Origin: a virus | Strand: one strand, 5' to 3' | IMG/VR virus record: IMGVR_UViG_3300015262_000017 | Location: 1 to 40,170 of that record | DNA length: 40,170 nt | In this document: positions 38,713-40,170 of the stretch, piece after piece | How positions within the stretch are numbered: position 1 is the first letter of the stretch | Layout of the letters: each line of letters starts with the position of its first letter | Program-made: the position numbers and the translations under genes | Notes under the pieces: generated by a model | Databases searched by the model: none | Told to the model about the DNA's origin: nothing | The model's input: the letters and a program-made list of their open reading frames with translations, nothing else

Positions 38713-38921
38713 GCGGCTTTGATCGCGGTCCAGTCGGGCTCGGCGGCTTTCTTGTCGGCTCGCTCTTTGTACTTCAGGGCGGCACTACGCTCAACCAGTG
38801 GGCGCCCGGCATAGTTGGGAGTGAAGGGCACACCCATCGCAGCCAGGCGCTTGCACTGCGTCGTGCGGCGCTTGGCGTCAGTCAGTTCGGAAACCTCTTC
38901 AGGGGTAAGCCACGGGCTCAC
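38709..38921 (-). CDS. DUF4224-like protein, probable excisionase-position gene (GTG start)
   Basis: 70 aa. MSPWLTPEEVSELTDAKRRT, then QCKRLAAMGVPFTPNYAGRP, then LVERSAALKYK, is the DUF4224 pattern: a small winged-helix-like DNA-binding protein usually encoded just upstream of phage integrases. Its stop overlaps the integrase start (ATGA). Excision directionality is inferred from size and place. Confidence 0.75.
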   Translation of the reverse strand: MSPWLTPEEVSELTDAKRRTTQCKRLAAMGVPFTPNYAGRPLVERSAALKYKERADKKAAEPDWTAIKAA

Positions 38922-39247
38922 TCTGCCTTCTCCGGTGTGCTTGGCGGTGGCGGGAGTGGTTGCCAGTGGGTTGGCGTGTAAATACTGTCGGGTTCTCCGC
39001 GCGTTTCAGTGACCCAGCCATCGCGGCTACAGTTCATGGCGACACAGATGCCCATGCGCTTGGTTGGGCCGACAAGAACCCATTCATCCCTCGGCGCACT
39101 CTCAATCGGCAACCAGCAATTGGCTTTGCGCAGGTCGTCAATGACGTCGATCACGTCCTGTTCGTTAACGCCGTAGTCGCATAGATGACCTCCGACTCCG
39201 TATGCCTTCAAGTCGAGCAGCGCTTGCCTGATCCGATCTACGTCCAT
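38918..39247 (-). CDS. DUF551-like phage protein, 109 aa
   Basis: It begins MDVDRIRQALLDLKAYGVGG. The C-terminal half (CWLPIESAPRDEWVLVGP, GWVTETRGEPDSIYTPTHWQ, PLPPPP) is the DUF551 signature, common in temperate phages and of unknown function. ATG 39247 is preferred because GGAGG lies about 7 bases upstream; a GTG one codon earlier is possible. Confidence 0.75.
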   Translation of the reverse strand: MDVDRIRQALLDLKAYGVGGHLCDYGVNEQDVIDVIDDLRKANCWLPIESAPRDEWVLVGPTKRMGICVAMNCSRDGWVTETRGEPDSIYTPTHWQPLPPPPSTPEKAE

Positions 39248-39492
39248 CACTCCACCTCCCCGCTATCGAAGCCCCACGAGCGCATGAGGCTGTCGGCATC
39301 CTTCATTATCTCTCGCATGATTTCGCTGCCACTCCTTGACGCAACAGCCTCAGGTCCAAGCCCCCACAGGCCATCCATCGCCTGCATCAGCGCGTGGGCT
39401 GCGGCGGCGTCATGGTCGATATCCGCCCCGTCACGCGACTCGGCAAAACGCTTGCCATTACCCGCGTCGATCATCGTCGTTTTAAGCTTCAT
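39247..39492 (-). CDS. hypothetical phage protein, 81 aa
   Basis: MKLKTTMIDAGNGKRFAESR, then an acidic helical part (GADIDHDAAAAHALMQAMDG) and EIMREIMKDADSLMRSWGF. No family. It is tied to neighbours by overlap on both sides. Early leftward operon. Confidence 0.6.
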   Translation of the reverse strand: MKLKTTMIDAGNGKRFAESRDGADIDHDAAAAHALMQAMDGLWGLGPEAVASRSGSEIMREIMKDADSLMRSWGFDSGEVE

Positions 39493-39671
39493 CGCCGGCT
39501 CCTTGCAGGCTGCGGCTTTGTGATGACGATCTTGTATGGGCCGGCTTCAGGGAAAGCCGTTGTATACATCTTGTGCGACATTAGCGCGCGATTGTGACCA
39601 AGCATCTTGAAGTGCACGGCAACGCCTTTCGCGTTCACCACGTCATAGAACAGCGTCTCAGACTGCTTCAT
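39489..39671 (-). CDS. small hypothetical phage protein, 60 aa
   Basis: It begins MKQSETLFYDVVNAKGVAVH and ends KIVITKPQPARSRR. Basic and compact, with predicted strands. AAGGAG lies about 7 bases before the ATG. It overlaps the preceding gene by 14 bases. Not recognised. Confidence 0.6.
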   Translation of the reverse strand: MKQSETLFYDVVNAKGVAVHFKMLGHNRALMSHKMYTTAFPEAGPYKIVITKPQPARSRR

Positions 39672-39984
39672 CGCAGGCTCCTTTCAAGTGCTCATTGATC
39701 CTGCGAACGATTGCTCCGCCACCCTTGACGCCGTAATCGCTCATGCAGTTCGCTACCGTTTCGCGCACGTCAATCAGCAACGCATTCGCCTTCTCCAACT
39801 CCGTCGTCACGTCGTGCAGCCTGATAACCATGCCGTCGTAACCCTCGGCGATTTCGGTCAGGCGGTGGAGTTCGGCGCGGAGGGTGTTGATGGCGTCATG
39901 CGTGTTTTTGCTTGTTGCAAGCCACTCAAGACGCGCCAATGCCTCAGCGACTTGTGACGGCATGGCTGTCTGTTTAGCAATCAT
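39658..39984 (-). CDS. hypothetical coiled-coil phage protein, 108 aa
   Basis: ATG 39984 gives MIAKQTAMPSQVAEALARLE and a long heptad-like helix (RAELHRLTEIAEGYDGMVIR, LHDVTTELEKANALLIDVRE), then MSDYGVKGGGAIVRRINEHL. An upstream in-frame start at 40092 would run through the preceding gene and is not favoured. It may oligomerise; function unknown. Confidence 0.6.
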   Translation of the reverse strand: MIAKQTAMPSQVAEALARLEWLATSKNTHDAINTLRAELHRLTEIAEGYDGMVIRLHDVTTELEKANALLIDVRETVANCMSDYGVKGGGAIVRRINEHLKGACDEAV

Positions 39985-40153
39985 CGTCAGGGTCCTCGGG
40001 ATCAGCTTCGCTCCATCCGTAGTTGCAATAGTTCCCGAATACGTCGGCAGCTTCTGCAGCAATATCTTCGTCTGATGCATCGTCATCGACATCGAAAAAC
40101 TCGACGTAAGGGCCGCCTGTTGGCGTCTCGATATCTACGCGGATTCTTTTCAC
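39974..40153 (-). CDS. small acidic protein, 59 aa (GTG start; DUF7167-like?)
   Basis: Read directly from the sequence: MKRIRVDIETPTGGPYVEFF, then DVDDDASDEDIAAEAADVFG and an acidic end (ADPEDPDDDC). GGGGAG is 8 bases upstream of GTG 40153. It resembles small phage proteins of the DUF7167 kind (strand, then DDASDEDI helix), a tentative link. It is the first complete gene at the right window edge and is transcribed leftward. Confidence 0.6.
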   Translation of the reverse strand: MKRIRVDIETPTGGPYVEFFDVDDDASDEDIAAEAADVFGNYCNYGWSEADPEDPDDDC

Positions 40154-40170
40154 TTCCCATTCTCCCCAAT

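Noticed and set aside
1-40170. CRISPR array or insertion sequence
   Set aside because: No regularly spaced direct repeats of 25-40 bases and no transposase gene were seen; the repeats present are short and tied to att, origin or operators.

Overview
The window reads as an almost entire genome of a temperate, long-tailed (siphovirus-like), lambda-organised bacteriophage from a GC-rich proteobacterial host. The DNA is GC-rich by eye, coding is dense with very many 4-base ATGA/GTGA overlaps, and a tyrosine integrase lies beside a 3'-half tRNA-Asn(GTT). The tRNA and the lysis genes fit a gammaproteobacterium (Xanthomonadales-like) or a relative, but the host is an inference. No bacterial housekeeping gene is present.

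Layout: (1) 1-5638, a leftward early operon starting at a strong promoter (5680-5708): many small proteins, four tiny coupled ORFs, a Sak4-like recombinase ATPase with a DUF669 partner, a PD-(D/E)XK exonuclease with a Cys cluster, and a DEAD-like helicase cut by the left edge. (2) 5798-6902, the immunity switch: leftward repressor plus a co-transcribed exported protein, a divergent Cro-like gene, and four 15-bp operator copies placed identically in PL and PR. (3) 6911-12055, the rightward early operon: terminator, CII-like regulator, small proteins, C4 zinc finger, cytosine methyltransferase-like protein, HNH nuclease and prim-pol/helicase, interrupted by a reversed two-gene cassette with its own promoter and palindrome. 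(4) 12056-12321, a probable replication origin. (5) 12322-16263, VRR-NUC, nucleotide hydrolase-like, phosphoesterase, ParB-like and HExxH accessory genes. (6) 16308-17949, lysis: holin, SAR-type lysozyme, Rz and nested Rz1. (7) 17951-26756, packaging, portal, head and connector genes. (8) 26836-36927, tail genes: tube, frameshifted chaperones, tape measure, a DUF2460/DUF2163/NlpC/tail-tip set, and fibres including a SPRY domain. (9) 36928-37301, the attachment region, with a 3' tRNA-Asn segment inside a cluster of GTCTAAC repeats. (10) 37302-40170, an HNH protein with an integrase-type N-terminal domain, the convergent integrase, an excisionase-position gene and more small leftward genes.

Both window ends fall in the same leftward operon, so the molecule is best read as a circular or circularly permuted phage genome opened in that operon. 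The most unusual points are the HNH protein that seems to carry the integrase's arm-binding domain next to att, the repeat cluster around att, the lysogen-expressed exported protein, the reversed ribbon-helix-helix cassette, the putative origin, a glycosyltransferase-like gene among head genes, and carbohydrate-binding-like insertions in tail proteins.
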